Source: Sulfuritalea sp.
GTDB lineage: Bacteria; Pseudomonadota; Gammaproteobacteria; Burkholderiales; Rhodocyclaceae
Assembly (NCBI GenBank): GCA_021738105.1
Contig: JAIPCS010000006.1
Location: 1-44,906, forward strand
Direction: 5' to 3'
Length of the DNA: 44,906 bases
Shown here: positions 1 to 8,970 of the stretch, piece after piece
How positions within the stretch are numbered: position 1 is the first letter of the stretch
Layout of the letters: every line of letters starts with the position of its first letter
Notes under the pieces: model-generated
Seen by the model: only the letters and a program-made list of their open reading frames with translations
The model's database searches: none
Told to the model about the DNA's origin: nothing
Position numbers and translations under genes: made by a program

Positions 1-159
1 TCAGCAATTTGCGTCCTTGTAGCGTGGTTCTGGCATTCTTATGACTGTTCATCCGGTAGGCCTCCTGAGAATGCTGAAGTGTCGAGAACTCCAGTTTCCC
101 AGAACTTGCCGGGTGAACAACCTATTGAAACATCACAGCAGTGGTCAGTGCAGGGCTAA
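1..159 (+). CDS. C-terminal end of an unidentified protein (partial)
   Basis: Frame 1 is open from the window edge to a TAA at 157-159, giving 52 residues with no start inside the window. It opens with a short hydrophobic stretch (AICVLVAWFW), followed by a polar tail rich in Pro, Glu, Ser and Gln. This looks like the last membrane segment and cytoplasmic tail of a membrane protein. The location next to a capD remnant and a glycosyltransferase would fit a polysaccharide polymerase or exporter, but that is inference only. I do not recognise a family, and a chance open frame of this length is possible. Confidence 0.3.
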   Translation, partial: SAICVLVAWFWHSYDCSSGRPPENAEVSRTPVSQNLPGEQPIETSQQWSVQG

Positions 160-1294
160 AGGCACTCACGGTTCCCGCTCTGGTGGATGTGCTTTCGGAC
201 GGGTGACAGCGTCTGAAGTTCGACAGGTCGAGCTTGAGGATTTGCTCGGGCGCGAGCAGGTGCTGCTCGACGAGGCCGGACTCAAAGACCAACTGGCGGG
301 TAAATCCGCGCTTGTGACTGGTGCAGGAGGTTCCATTGGTTCCGAGTTGTGAAGTCAGATTATCCGTTTCGGTCCGCGCAAGCTGGTGTTTCTGGAACAA
401 TCCGAGCTCGCGCTTTACAGCATCGAACAGGAGTTTGTCGGGCAGCCGGTGAGTTGCTTGATCGGCGACGTGAAAGATTTCGCGCGAGTGAATGCCGTGT
501 TCGCCGAACACCGGCCCGACGCGGCGTATCAAGCGGCTGCCTACAAGCATGTACCTCTGATGGAATCAGCCAATGCATGGCAGGCGGTGCGAAACAACGT
601 GCTGGGTACGCTAAACGTGTCGCGTGCCGCGCTTGCCAGCGGATCTCAAGAGTTTGTTTTGATTTCGACCGACAAGGCGGTCAATCCAACCAATGTCATG
701 GGCGCCAGCAAACGCCTGGCCGAGGTGGTGTGCCAAGCCGTGCAGGCACAAAACTCGGCGACGCGCTTTGTTATGGTGCGTTTTGGCAACGTACTCGGTT
801 CGTCGGGCAGTGTTATTCCGCGTTTCCGCCAGCAGATCGAGGCCGGCGGACCGGTCACGGTGACGCATCCCGACATCATTCGCTATTTCATGTTGATTCC
901 GGAAGCCGCGCAGTTGGTGTTGCAGGCGGGTCTGATCGCGAGCCGTCAGCAGGAAGGCGGACCGGTCTTCGTGCTGGACATGGGCGAGCCGGTGAAGATT
1001 GTCGATCTGGCGCGTGATCTGATTCGTCTTTCCGGTTTTACGGAGGATGACATCAAGATCGAGTTTACCGGCTTGCGTCCCGGCGAGAAGCTATTCGAAG
1101 AGTTGCTGGCCGATGGCGAGTCGACCCTTCCAACGCCTCATCCCAAGCTACGTATAGCCAAGCCAACAGCTACGCCCGATGCGCAGTGGCTTGCCGATCT
1201 TAAGCAGTGGCTGGCTGTGCCGTCGCGCACCGAAGCCGAAGTGAAGCAAGGACTCAAGGCACGCGTGCCGGAATATCAGCCTTCAGTTCATTGA
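150..1294 (+). pseudogene. Broken CapD/WbpM-type nucleotide-sugar 4,6-dehydratase
   Basis: This is the C-terminal half of a polysaccharide-type NDP-sugar 4,6-dehydratase/epimerase (CapD/WbpM/FlaA1 family, extended SDR fold), normally a membrane enzyme acting on UDP-GlcNAc-type sugars. The recognisable motifs are the glycine-rich NAD site VTGAGGSIGSEL (about 315-349), STDKAVNPTNVMGASK (about 663-711), FGNVLGSSGSV and GLRPGEKLFEELL near the end. Three lesions are visible. The N-terminal membrane and CoA-binding-like half is missing. The frame changes near 200-206: family-like residues ALTVPALVDVLSDG are in frame 3, then VTASEVRQVELEDLLGR in frame 2. An in-frame TGA at 350-352 interrupts SEL-SQIIRF, where relatives often have Cys. 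After the stop the frame is clean for over 900 bases, so the decay looks recent, or sequencing errors contribute. The 3' end overlaps the convergent glycosyltransferase by 41 bases. Confidence 0.8.
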
Positions 1295-2270
1295 AGGCGC
1301 CGACGACTTCCTCGACGCTGATATCGGCAACATCGAAGGATGGTTTTTGCAGCAGCCGATAGGGCACCCCCCACGGCCGCCAGCGAGCCGCGCCGGAGTT
1401 GCCAAACAGGCAGACAATGGGCAGACCCAGGCCAGCAGCGAGATGCATCGCACCACCATCGGCGCAGATCAGGGCATTGCATTTGGCCATGGCGGCGATC
1501 AGTGCCGGCAGGGTCTGGGTTGGCTTTGGGGTCACCGTAGCGTTAGAGGAGGCCTTCGTCTGCACGTCATTTGCCTTGGCATCATCGCCAGGATGCAGCG
1601 GGTTGTTATAAGCACCGGGTGACCAAAGCAGAATGAAGCGCACTGGGCCCTGCCTGGCAATGGCCCGCATGGTCTCGGCAAAACGTTCGGCTGGCCAGCG
1701 TTGGGAAGGTTTTCGCGCACTGATATGGATGCCGACGGTGGGAAAGCTCGGTACTGGTGAAACGGTGCGGCTCGCATAGATGCTGCATCGCGGAGCGTCG
1801 GTTTCGATACCATACAGAGCCGCGACGCGAAATACATCCTCGACTTCATGTCGATCCTGATCGTCAAGCGGAAGCGCGACATCCAGGCCGTCGACGTCTC
1901 CGAAGCCGATGATGCGCTTTGGCTTAAGCCATTTTGCGAGGGTGACGATGCGCGGTTGTGGCGAAGTGGTGGCGATGATCACATCGTCAAGTTGCATCTG
2001 GCGCAACCGATGCATCATCGCCAGTCGTCGCCACAGGATTCCCAGTAGTGATTCGTCTTGACTGCGGTGTTTGGCCTTGGTGTAAACGAATACTTCGTCA
2101 AGATGTGGGTTTCCATCCAGCACCGGTGCGTTGTAGCTGTTGACCAGCGCCCCCAGCCAGCCATCCGGGAAGCGCTGGCGCAGAGCTGTGATCAGCGGTG
2201 TAGTACAGACCAGATCGCCGATATTGTCGCGACGAATAACAAGAATCTTGGGGGCGGGTTGAGGGCTCAA
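1254..2270 (-). CDS. Glycosyltransferase family 9 (heptosyltransferase-like)
   Basis: A 338-residue GT9 protein, the family of ADP-heptose:LPS heptosyltransferases that build the inner core of lipopolysaccharide on the cytoplasmic face of the inner membrane. Residues 13-35 carry the usual N-terminal signature (RRDNIGDLVCTTPLITALR). Residues about 267-302 carry the C-terminal nucleotide-sugar site (CADGGAMHLAAGLGLP, then LFGNSG and WRPWG). A polar, probably disordered insertion (about residues 225-245) sits before the C-terminal domain. The only start that keeps the N-terminal motif is TTG at 2270; no ATG or GTG is available nearby, and there is no obvious Shine-Dalgarno. It diverges from apaH with 17 bases between them. 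The acceptor sugar cannot be told from sequence. Confidence 0.85.
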   Translation of the reverse strand: MSPQPAPKILVIRRDNIGDLVCTTPLITALRQRFPDGWLGALVNSYNAPVLDGNPHLDEVFVYTKAKHRSQDESLLGILWRRLAMMHRLRQMQLDDVIIATTSPQPRIVTLAKWLKPKRIIGFGDVDGLDVALPLDDQDRHEVEDVFRVAALYGIETDAPRCSIYASRTVSPVPSFPTVGIHISARKPSQRWPAERFAETMRAIARQGPVRFILLWSPGAYNNPLHPGDDAKANDVQTKASSNATVTPKPTQTLPALIAAMAKCNALICADGGAMHLAAGLGLPIVCLFGNSGAARWRPWGVPYRLLQKPSFDVADISVEEVVGAFNELKADIPARVP

Positions 2271-2287
2271 GGTAAACTGGCGCGCTT

Positions 2288-3124
2288 ATGGCTACTTATG
2301 CGATAGGTGATCTGCAGGGCTGTTACGACCCATTGCGCAGGCTGCTCGACTATATCAGCTTCGATCCGGCCGCTGATCGAGTCTGGTTTGTCGGTGATCT
2401 GGTCAATCGCGGGCCGGCGTCGCTCGAGGTACTTCGTTTCGTCAAATCGCTGGGCAAAGCGGCGACGGTGGTGCTCGGCAACCATGATCTGCATCTGGTG
2501 ATGCAGGCCGAGGGTTACGGCAAGTCCAACAAGGAAGATACGCTCAAAAAGGTGCTGAACGCCCCGGATTGCGATGAGCTGTTGGCCTGGTTGCGAGCGC
2601 AGCCCTTGTTTCATGTCGAGGGCCAATGGGCGATGGTGCATGCCGGGCTCATGCCGGCCTGGACGGTGGCGCAGGCGAGGACGCTTTCTGATGAAGTATC
2701 GGCGGCGCTGATGGCACCAAACTACCGAGAGTTTCTGGCGAACATGTGGGGTTCGGAACCGGCCGCGTGGAACGACGCCCTGACCGGTTGGGATCGTCTG
2801 CGCGTGGTGATCAATGCCATGACGCGCATGCGTTATGTGACATCCGCGGGGGCGATGGAGTTTCGTGCGGCAGGGGCCAAGGCTCCCCCGGAGAAGGGGC
2901 CGGTGGGGTGTGCGCCATGGTTTGCTGCGCCGTCGCGTGCGAGTGCGGACCATGTCATCGTCTGTGGACACTGGTCGGCCCTGGGATATTACGAAGAAGC
3001 GAATTTATTGGCGCTTGACACGGGTTGCCTGTGGGGGGGGTGCCTGACGGCGTTGCGTCTGGAAGATCGGCATATCACTCGCCAACCCTGCCCCGAGCAA
3101 GTCAAACCATCCGGTTGGGATTAA
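2288..3124 (+). CDS. apaH: Symmetrical bis(5'-nucleosyl)-tetraphosphatase ApaH
   Basis: A 278-residue calcineurin-like metallophosphoesterase that splits Ap4A into two ADP and also removes Np4-type RNA caps in enterobacteria. The metal-binding motifs appear in the family order: GDLQGCYD at 7-14 (usually GDxHG, here Gln replaces His), GDLVNRGP at 36-43 and GNHDLH at 64-69. The later VHAG (MVHAGLMPAW) and CGHWSALGYY segments, and the short CLWGG motif near the C-terminus, are typical of ApaH. The length is normal. It is a single gene here, not linked to ksgA/apaG as in enterobacteria, and it converges on the lipoprotein gene that follows. Confidence 0.95.
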   Translation: MATYAIGDLQGCYDPLRRLLDYISFDPAADRVWFVGDLVNRGPASLEVLRFVKSLGKAATVVLGNHDLHLVMQAEGYGKSNKEDTLKKVLNAPDCDELLAWLRAQPLFHVEGQWAMVHAGLMPAWTVAQARTLSDEVSAALMAPNYREFLANMWGSEPAAWNDALTGWDRLRVVINAMTRMRYVTSAGAMEFRAAGAKAPPEKGPVGCAPWFAAPSRASADHVIVCGHWSALGYYEEANLLALDTGCLWGGCLTALRLEDRHITRQPCPEQVKPSGWD

Positions 3125-3154
3125 GCCCGCCGTCCGCAGATACGGGCCCGCACT

Positions 3155-3616
3155 CTAGTGCGAGACGCGTGTTACCCCATTGCCTGAAAGTACCCGCACT
3201 CGCTCCCCCGCGCGGAATGTTTCGTCGGCCTCCTGCGTTACGGCAATGAATTTTCCGGTATCGAGCTTGATGGTGATTTCCAGTCCATCTTTCTTTGTCG
3301 TCTTTTCCTCTAGTGCCTGTCCAGCCACACCACCGAGTACGGCGCCAAGAATCGATCCCACAGTAGAACCCCTGCCTTGACCGACATTGCTGCCGGCAAT
3401 GCCACCCACCGCGCCGCCGGCGATAGCGCCGACGCCCGATTGGGTGCCTTCAATCATCACCTGTCGGACGGATTCGATGACACCCATGCGCACGTGCATT
3501 TCGCCGCGGGTTTGCGACCGGGAGTAGGCCGAGCCCGATTGGCTACCGGCACAACCGGCGAGTACTGTCGCGACAACGGCAGCAATGGCAACGGCAAAAG
3601 ATCGATATGATTTCAT
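3155..3616 (-). CDS. Glycine-zipper outer-membrane lipoprotein (SlyB/17-kDa antigen type)
   Basis: A 153-residue lipoprotein. The signal peptide ends in the lipobox LAGC with Cys22 as the lipidated residue. A glycine zipper follows at about 66-105 (GVGAIAGGAVGGIAG, then GSTVGSILGAVLGGVAG), then a small beta-rich C-terminal domain (EITIKLDTGKFIAVTQ). This is the architecture of SlyB/PcpY-like proteins of the outer membrane. ATG at 3616 is chosen because it has a purine-rich site (GAAAGAAGACC) directly upstream and starts at the signal peptide; an upstream in-frame start at 3646 would overlap the kinase gene. The 10-base gap to that gene suggests co-transcription. Confidence 0.88.
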   Translation of the reverse strand: MKSYRSFAVAIAAVVATVLAGCAGSQSGSAYSRSQTRGEMHVRMGVIESVRQVMIEGTQSGVGAIAGGAVGGIAGSNVGQGRGSTVGSILGAVLGGVAGQALEEKTTKKDGLEITIKLDTGKFIAVTQEADETFRAGERVRVLSGNGVTRVSH

Positions 3617-3626
3617 TGGTCTTCTT

Positions 3627-4562
3627 TCACCAGAGTTTTTCTCCAAAAGCCGTGCTGTAACGCTCGGCGATTTCCTCGCGTGTCAGTTTGTGATTCTGGC
3701 CGCCGCGGTGAGCGATCTTGATTGAACCCATCAGCGAAGCCAGTCGCCCCGTTTTTTCCCATTCCCAGCCTTTGCCAATGCCGTAGAGCAGTCCGGCACG
3801 ATAGGCATCGCCGCAACCGGTGGGATCGATCAGTGCTTCCGGTGGCGCCACGGGAATTTCTATGCGGCGGCCCTTGCTGTAAATGTGCGATCCGCTTCCT
3901 CCCAAGGTCACGATCAGCGCCTCGACTTCCACAGCCAGTTGCTCCAGTGTGCGTCCGGTGCGTTCTGTCAGAAGCTTGGCTTCGTAGTCATTGACCGTGC
4001 AAAAGTCAGCAAGTTTCAGAAATGCCATGAGCTCGTCGCCATCGAACATGGGCAAACCCTGGCCAGGATCGAAAATGAAGGGAATTTTGGCCGCGTTGAA
4101 TTCGCGAGCATGCTGCAGCATTCCGTCACGCCCGTCTGGCGAAATGATGCCGAGGCTTACGTTTTTGGCATCCGTTACTTTGTTCTGGTGCGACTGTGTC
4201 ATGGCTCCCGGATGGAAGGCCGTGATCTGGTTGTCGTCCAGGTCGGTGGTGATGAAAGCTTGAGCGGTGAAGCTGCCGGGAACATCCCTGACGTGGCTGG
4301 AATCCAGATTCAACTGTTTGAGCCTGTGCATATAGGGCGCGCTATCGTCACCAATGGTGGCCATGATCAGCGGTTCACCGCCCAGTAGCTTGAGGTTGTA
4401 GGCAATATTTCCGGCACAGCCGCCGAATTCCCGCCTCATGTCGGGTACCAGAAAGGCGACATTGAGAATATGGATCTGCTCTGGCAGGATATGGTTTTTG
4501 AAGCGGTCGCCAAAGACCATGATGGTGTCGTAGGCCATTGATCCGCAGATGAGAGTTTTCAT
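3627..4562 (-). CDS. PfkB-family carbohydrate/nucleoside kinase
   Basis: A 311-residue ribokinase-like (PfkB) kinase. Signature 1 is GGCAGNIAYNLKLLGG at about 47-62. Signature 2 is DPTGCGDAYRAGLLYGIGKG at 246-265, with Asp252 the expected catalytic base and Gly-Cys-Gly forming the anion hole (Cys replaces the more common Ala). The fold class fits adenosine kinase or a sugar kinase; the N-terminal MKTLICGSMAYDTIMVF is typical of PfkB proteins that betaproteobacterial annotations call adenosine kinase-like, but the substrate cannot be fixed from sequence. It lies 15 bases downstream of the DUF3426 gene and 10 bases upstream of the lipoprotein gene, in a probable operon. Confidence 0.9.
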   Translation of the reverse strand: MKTLICGSMAYDTIMVFGDRFKNHILPEQIHILNVAFLVPDMRREFGGCAGNIAYNLKLLGGEPLIMATIGDDSAPYMHRLKQLNLDSSHVRDVPGSFTAQAFITTDLDDNQITAFHPGAMTQSHQNKVTDAKNVSLGIISPDGRDGMLQHAREFNAAKIPFIFDPGQGLPMFDGDELMAFLKLADFCTVNDYEAKLLTERTGRTLEQLAVEVEALIVTLGGSGSHIYSKGRRIEIPVAPPEALIDPTGCGDAYRAGLLYGIGKGWEWEKTGRLASLMGSIKIAHRGGQNHKLTREEIAERYSTAFGEKLW

Positions 4563-4577
4563 TCGAGCTTTCTGAGT

Positions 4578-5621
4578 TCAGGGATAAAAAAGAGTTAGCC
4601 GGTATCCGCTGGCCGCCATGCCCGCAGGCTCGATGCCGATCGCGATCGTGATGTCGGCATTTGACGGCATGCCATTGACGATCGGCGTCGATGGCTGCAA
4701 ATACTCGGCCGGTGCCAACACCTTGCGGGCAATGGCCCGGTCAGCCGTGTCGGTGAGTGTCAGCTCAATATGTGGATATTGCTGTGCAAAAGGCGCGCGG
4801 CTTTTCAGGGTCGCTGTCAGTACAAGCCGCCCTTTGTGCCCGCTGTCGGGAAACAGATCGGAAGCTTCAATGCCCACCAAGCCAATTTTTGTCGGCAGGC
4901 CAATCTCGCATCCCACGACGTCGCAAAGCGTCACCAGGGCCGGTCGGGTGTCCGGCCACAGCACCACCATTTCCACACGAAACGCAAGAGCCGCTTGCAG
5001 AGCAATTGCGCCAAACGCGAGAAGGCTGAGGAGAACCCAAGGCCAGCGGCGAGGTGATGGAGGCGGGTCTGGAAAGGTCTCGCTCCAGGCGGGTGGGTCG
5101 GGCTCAATCTCGGTTTCGGTCTTGGCTTCCAGAAAGGCCGAAGCACGTTCATCGTATTCCGGCCCGTATTTCCGAGAGGGTGCTAATACCTGCACTGCGG
5201 GTTCGGCTTGTGCTTCCGGTTCAGTGGGTTCTGCTTCAAGTTCAGGCGCCGCCGATTCAGCGAGTTCTTCGATCGTTTCGGCAAGCGGCGCTTCCGGCAC
5301 GTCATTCGAGGGCGCCGGCGTATCCTCATCTATTTCCGGTGGTGACTCAAAACTCGGCGCTGGCGGCACGGCGCCTTCGTCTATCAGGGCTTCCGGATCA
5401 GCTGTTGCTTCCAGTTCAATGTCCAGTGGTGTTGCAGAAGTGCTTGCGAGTGAAGGGTCGGCTGGAGAGGGTGCGACCGTCAGTATCTGCTGTTCGATCA
5501 AGGTGTCGAGGGCGTTGAATACATTCTGGCACGCTCCGCAGCGGACACGACCCGAGCGTACTTTGAGTTGGTTCGGCGTCACGCGAAAGTGGGTTTCGCA
5601 AGAGGGGCAGCGTGTCAGCAC
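4578..5621 (-). CDS. DUF3426 zinc-ribbon membrane protein
   Basis: A 347-residue protein with three parts. An N-terminal zinc ribbon has CxxC pairs at Cys5/Cys8 and Cys28/Cys31 (MJ0042 type). A long acidic, Pro/Glu/Ala-rich linker covers about 50-190. One transmembrane helix (WVLLSLLAFGAIALQAALAF, about 210-230) precedes a periplasmic DUF3426 domain. The role is unknown; the family is widespread in proteobacteria and often follows prmA. The GTG start at 5621 is supported by a GGAAGG site six bases upstream and by the zinc ribbon starting immediately. It overlaps the prmA stop by seven bases, which suggests translational coupling. The frame stays open upstream of the GTG, but that part is prmA in another frame. 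Confidence 0.88.
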   Translation of the reverse strand: MLTRCPSCETHFRVTPNQLKVRSGRVRCGACQNVFNALDTLIEQQILTVAPSPADPSLASTSATPLDIELEATADPEALIDEGAVPPAPSFESPPEIDEDTPAPSNDVPEAPLAETIEELAESAAPELEAEPTEPEAQAEPAVQVLAPSRKYGPEYDERASAFLEAKTETEIEPDPPAWSETFPDPPPSPRRWPWVLLSLLAFGAIALQAALAFRVEMVVLWPDTRPALVTLCDVVGCEIGLPTKIGLVGIEASDLFPDSGHKGRLVLTATLKSRAPFAQQYPHIELTLTDTADRAIARKVLAPAEYLQPSTPIVNGMPSNADITIAIGIEPAGMAASGYRLTLFYP

Positions 5622-6514
5622 GGCCCGCCTTCCAAGCGTACCCAACCCTCTTGGGAACCGCCAATGCGCAAGGCGATCAGGGGAGCATAGGCGGCGATAA
5701 CCTGATTCGCCTGGGTTTCCAGCACGCCTGACAGCGCGATGCGTCCGCCAGACGCGATTCGTCCTGCCAGCAGTGGCGCCAGTACGCAAAGCGGGTTGGT
5801 GAGGATATTGGCCACCACGATGTCGAAGCGTTCTTCCAGTTTCTCCCGAGAGTGACGCAAATTCAGCACTACCGTATTTTTGGCGGCGTTGTCGCGCGCA
5901 GCGGTCAGGGCATTGTCGTCGATGTCAACGCCCAACACTGATGTCGCGCCAAGCTTTGCCGCAGCAATGGCCAGGATGCCCGAACCGCAGCCGTAGTCGA
6001 GCACGGTTTCACCACCGCGCAGGGTATCACTCAACCATTGCAGGCAGAGAAAGGTTGTCGGATGCGAACCGGTACCGAAAGCCAGTCCCGGATCGAGAAC
6101 CAGATTGATCGCTTCCGGAACCGGTGCGGCATGCCACGATGGCACGATCCAGAGGCGCCGGTTCACCTGGATCGGGTCAAACTGGGACTGCGTAAGGCGC
6201 ACCCAGTCCTGCTCGGCGACATCTTCGAGTTGGATCTCGGGTAGATCGACAATACCCGCCGCCAGGCTGGCCTCAGTGATGCGTCCGATGAGGTCGTCCG
6301 TGGGGACGAAGAGTGCTACGACTCGACTTTCGCTCCATAGAGGGGTACTCATCATTCCGCCTGAACCATCCGGCTCGCCGAATTGCGGGGTCTCCAGATC
6401 AGTTCCGGCCAGAGCGTCTTCGACACTGACCGAAATTGCCCCGGCAGCAAGCAGAGCGTCCGAAAGAATATCCGCATGCGCGGCGTCGGTCTCCAGGGCG
6501 ACGCTGACCCACAT
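5615..6514 (-). CDS. prmA: Ribosomal protein L11 methyltransferase PrmA
   Basis: A 299-residue SAM-dependent methyltransferase that trimethylates ribosomal protein L11 in the cytoplasm. The N-terminal substrate-recognition domain begins MWVSVALETD. The linker motif DPGLAFGTGSHPTT is at 141-154, SAM motif I (LDYGCGSGILAIAAAK) at about 172-187, the acidic ribose-binding motif (GVDIDDNAL) follows, and the catalytic NILTNPL segment replaces the NPPY of other N-methyltransferases, as usual in PrmA. It lies five bases after accC, consistent with the common accB-accC-prmA operon. Confidence 0.96.
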   Translation of the reverse strand: MWVSVALETDAAHADILSDALLAAGAISVSVEDALAGTDLETPQFGEPDGSGGMMSTPLWSESRVVALFVPTDDLIGRITEASLAAGIVDLPEIQLEDVAEQDWVRLTQSQFDPIQVNRRLWIVPSWHAAPVPEAINLVLDPGLAFGTGSHPTTFLCLQWLSDTLRGGETVLDYGCGSGILAIAAAKLGATSVLGVDIDDNALTAARDNAAKNTVVLNLRHSREKLEERFDIVVANILTNPLCVLAPLLAGRIASGGRIALSGVLETQANQVIAAYAPLIALRIGGSQEGWVRLEGGPC

Positions 6515-6519
6515 GTCGT

Positions 6520-7884
6520 CTACTTACCCTTGAGGGCGTCGCTCTTGGCGGCGAGCTTTTCTTCCAGGTAGTGAATGCTGGTGCCACCCTTGATAAAACG
6601 CTCATCCAGCATCAGCTCCTGATGTAGCGGGATGTTGGTCTTGATGCCGTCGACCATCATCTCAGAAAGGGCGATCCACATGCGACGCGTCGCCTGCTCG
6701 CGAGTGTCCCCGTAAGCGATCACTTTACCGATCATCGAGTCATAGTGGGGTGGAACCGTATAGCCTGAATAGGCGTGCGAATCGACACGAATGCCCGGGC
6801 CACCCGGGGGGTGCCAGTTGGTGATCTTTCCCGGCGAGGGAGTGAACTTGAAGGGGTCTTCGGCATTAATTCTGCATTCGATGGCGTGGCCGCGAAATTC
6901 AATATCGCGTTGCTTGACCCAGAGTTTTTCTCCGGCCGCGATACGAATTTGTGCCTGAACGATGTCGATACCCGTGATCAGTTCGGTAACCGGATGTTCA
7001 ACCTGGACGCGTGTGTTCATCTCGATGAAATAGAACTCGCCATTTTCATAGAGGAATTCAAAGGTACCCGCTCCCCGGTAATTGATACGGCGGCAGGCTT
7101 CGGCACACCGATCACCGACGCGGGTGATCAGGCGGCGATTGATTCCAGGCGCGGGGGCTTCTTCGATAATTTTCTGGTGGCGTCTTTGCATCGAGCAATC
7201 GCGCTCACCCAGATAAACCGAGTTGCGATGCGCATCGGCGAGAACCTGAATTTCCACATGACGCGGATTCTCGAGGAACTTTTCCATATACACGGTGGCA
7301 TTATTGAAAGCAGCGCCCGCTTCGCTGCGGGTCATTGTCACCGCATTGAGCAGCGCGGCTTCGGTATGCACCACACGCATACCGCGCCCGCCGCCGCCGC
7401 CGGCCGCCTTGATGATCACCGGATAACCTACAGCCCGACCAATCTTGATGATTTCCTTTGGGTCTTCAGGTAATGCGCCGTCGGGCCCGGGCACGCAGGG
7501 TACCCCAGCCTCACGCATGGCATTCTTGGCGCTGACCTTGTCGCCCATCAGGCGGATGGTTTCGGGGCGCGGACCAATGAAGGCAAAGCCGGACTTCTCT
7601 ACTCGTTCGGCGAAGTCGGCGTTTTCCGACAGAAATCCGTAGCCAGGATGGATGGCTTCGGCGTCGGTGACTTCGGCGGCAGAAATGATGGCGGGAATGT
7701 TGAGGTAACTTTGGGCCGAGGATGCCGGCCCGATGCATACCGATTCGTCTGCCAGCTTGACGTACTTGGCCTCGGTATCAGCCTCCGAATGGACGGCTAC
7801 CGTTCGTACACCGAGTTCGCGGCAGGCGCGAAGGATTCGCAGCGCGATTTCGCCTCGATTGGCAATCAATACCTTACCGAACAT
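6520..7884 (-). CDS. accC: Acetyl-CoA carboxylase, biotin carboxylase subunit
   Basis: A 454-residue biotin carboxylase that uses ATP and bicarbonate to carboxylate the biotin on AccB, the first half-reaction of fatty-acid synthesis. The N-terminal domain opens [17 protein letters not shown]. The ATP-grasp glycine-rich loop ([12 protein letters not shown]) is at about 159-170, and the metal and biotin site residues lie in [14 protein letters not shown] (about 288-301). Its length matches the family. It starts two bases after accB, so the two subunits are almost certainly co-translated. accA and accD are not in the window, which is the normal arrangement. Confidence 0.97.
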   Translation of the reverse strand: MFGKVLIANRGEIALRILRACRELGVRTVAVHSEADTEAKYVKLADESVCIGPASSAQSYLNIPAIISAAEVTDAEAIHPGYGFLSENADFAERVEKSGFAFIGPRPETIRLMGDKVSAKNAMREAGVPCVPGPDGALPEDPKEIIKIGRAVGYPVIIKAAGGGGGRGMRVVHTEAALLNAVTMTRSEAGAAFNNATVYMEKFLENPRHVEIQVLADAHRNSVYLGERDCSMQRRHQKIIEEAPAPGINRRLITRVGDRCAEACRRINYRGAGTFEFLYENGEFYFIEMNTRVQVEHPVTELITGIDIVQAQIRIAAGEKLWVKQRDIEFRGHAIECRINAEDPFKFTPSPGKITNWHPPGGPGIRVDSHAYSGYTVPPHYDSMIGKVIAYGDTREQATRRMWIALSEMMVDGIKTNIPLHQELMLDERFIKGGTSIHYLEEKLAAKSDALKGK

Positions 7885-7886
7885 GA

Positions 7887-8345
7887 TCAGCCGATCACGA
7901 ACATTGGCTGTCCATACTCGACGGCCTGACCGTTTTCGACCTGTATGGCTTTGATCACTCCGGAAATGTCCGCTTCAATCTCGTTCATCAGTTTCATGGC
8001 TTCGATGACACAAAGTGTGTCACCGACTTTTACCGTCTGACCCACCTCGGCAAAGGGGGCTGAATCGGGGCTGCCGGCCCTATAGAAAGTGCCGACCATC
8101 GGCGCTGTCATGACATGGCCTTCTGCCTGAACGGGTTCAGTAATGGCGGCAGAAGTCGGTGCGGGCGCAGCGGCGGGGTGGGCTGCCGCTGCTGCAATTC
8201 CTGCAGTGACGGGTACATGGCTTGTAGGAGCCGCGCCAGAATACTTGGCGATGCGAATTTTTTCTTCGCCCTCGCTGATTTCGAGTTCCGAGATGCCGGA
8301 ATTTTGCACGAGATCAATCAGGGTCTTGAGTTTTCTCAGGTCCAT
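7887..8345 (-). CDS. accB: Biotin carboxyl carrier protein of acetyl-CoA carboxylase
   Basis: A 152-residue BCCP. An N-terminal helix pair begins [15 protein letters not shown] flexible Ala/Pro-rich linker spans about 42-72, and a biotinyl domain with the [12 protein letters not shown] motif follows, in which Lys118 is the biotin attachment site. The protein carries activated CO2 from AccC to the carboxyltransferase. ATG at 8345 has an AGGAG site six bases upstream. It is the first gene of accB-accC-prmA-DUF3426 and possibly of the whole minus-strand run to 3155. The 98-base gap upstream is the likely promoter region, but I do not see a clear sigma-70 promoter in it. Confidence 0.96.
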   Translation of the reverse strand: MDLRKLKTLIDLVQNSGISELEISEGEEKIRIAKYSGAAPTSHVPVTAGIAAAAAHPAAAPAPTSAAITEPVQAEGHVMTAPMVGTFYRAGSPDSAPFAEVGQTVKVGDTLCVIEAMKLMNEIEADISGVIKAIQVENGQAVEYGQPMFVIG

Positions 8346-8443
8346 GGGGACTCCTAAATCTTGGGGTACTGCTCCCGCTCAACGAGTCGGGAACATAAAA
8401 AGAAAGGGAACTGCAGCCAAGGCCAGCGGTGGTGGGGTCTGGC

Positions 8444-8890
8444 CTAGGCGTCGCGCAGTCTTGCCAGCGCCGCTTCAAGCGCCAATTCGTAGCCTTGTGC
8501 GCCGAGGCCGGAGATCAAGCCGACGGCAAGATCCGAAAAGTACGAGTGACGGCGGAATGGTTCTCTCGCATGCACGTTTGACAGATGTACCTCAATAAAT
8601 GGTATGGCCACGGCCGCCAGCGCATCGCGCAGTGCCACGCTGGTATGAGTGTAGCCAGCCGGGTTGATAATGATGAAGCGCACACCCTGTTCGCGGGCTG
8701 ATTGCACCCTGTCGATGAGTTCGCCTTCATGGTTGCTTTGAAAACTTTCCAGCCTGACGCCAGACGCCTGTGCCCGCGCCTCCATGGCTGTGTGAATAGA
8801 CGCAAGTGTCGTATGGCCATAAATGTCAGGCTCTCGTGACCCCAGCAGGTTCAGGTTGGGACCATGAAGAACCAGAACCGCGACGTTCAT
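8444..8890 (-). CDS. aroQ: Type II 3-dehydroquinate dehydratase
   Basis: A 148-residue dodecameric-type dehydroquinase, step 3 of the shikimate pathway. The conserved blocks are [18 protein letters not shown] (flexible lid with its Arg and catalytic Tyr), [17 protein letters not shown], and [17 protein letters not shown] with the catalytic His. ATG at 8890 is preferred because the family normally starts just before [12 protein letters not shown]; a GAGG lies close upstream but with only two bases of spacing. An in-frame ATG at 8932 would add 14 polar residues and has no ribosome site. The gene often accompanies accB/accC, as here. Confidence 0.93.
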   Translation of the reverse strand: MNVAVLVLHGPNLNLLGSREPDIYGHTTLASIHTAMEARAQASGVRLESFQSNHEGELIDRVQSAREQGVRFIIINPAGYTHTSVALRDALAAVAIPFIEVHLSNVHAREPFRRHSYFSDLAVGLISGLGAQGYELALEAALARLRDA

Positions 8891-8970
8891 GTCCTCGTGG
8901 CTTTGTGTTGTAGAGCGCTTTTGCTTCGTCATGGGGGCGAGTTTGCCGCAAATGCCGTCACTTTGTCCAG

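Noticed and set aside
350..352. TGA as a selenocysteine codon in the capD-like gene
   Set aside because: The same gene also has a frameshift and a missing 5' half, the family is not known to use selenocysteine, and I see no convincing SECIS hairpin; simple decay is enough.
3149..3162. Small palindrome CGCACTCTAGTGCG at the end of the lipoprotein gene
   Set aside because: It is short, partly coding and without a T-run, so it is not a supportable terminator.
4618..5700. Long plus-strand open frame of 360 codons opposite the DUF3426 and prmA genes
   Set aside because: Its product is a Ser/Ala-rich low-complexity string that mirrors the acidic linker on the other strand; the minus-strand genes have clear domains.
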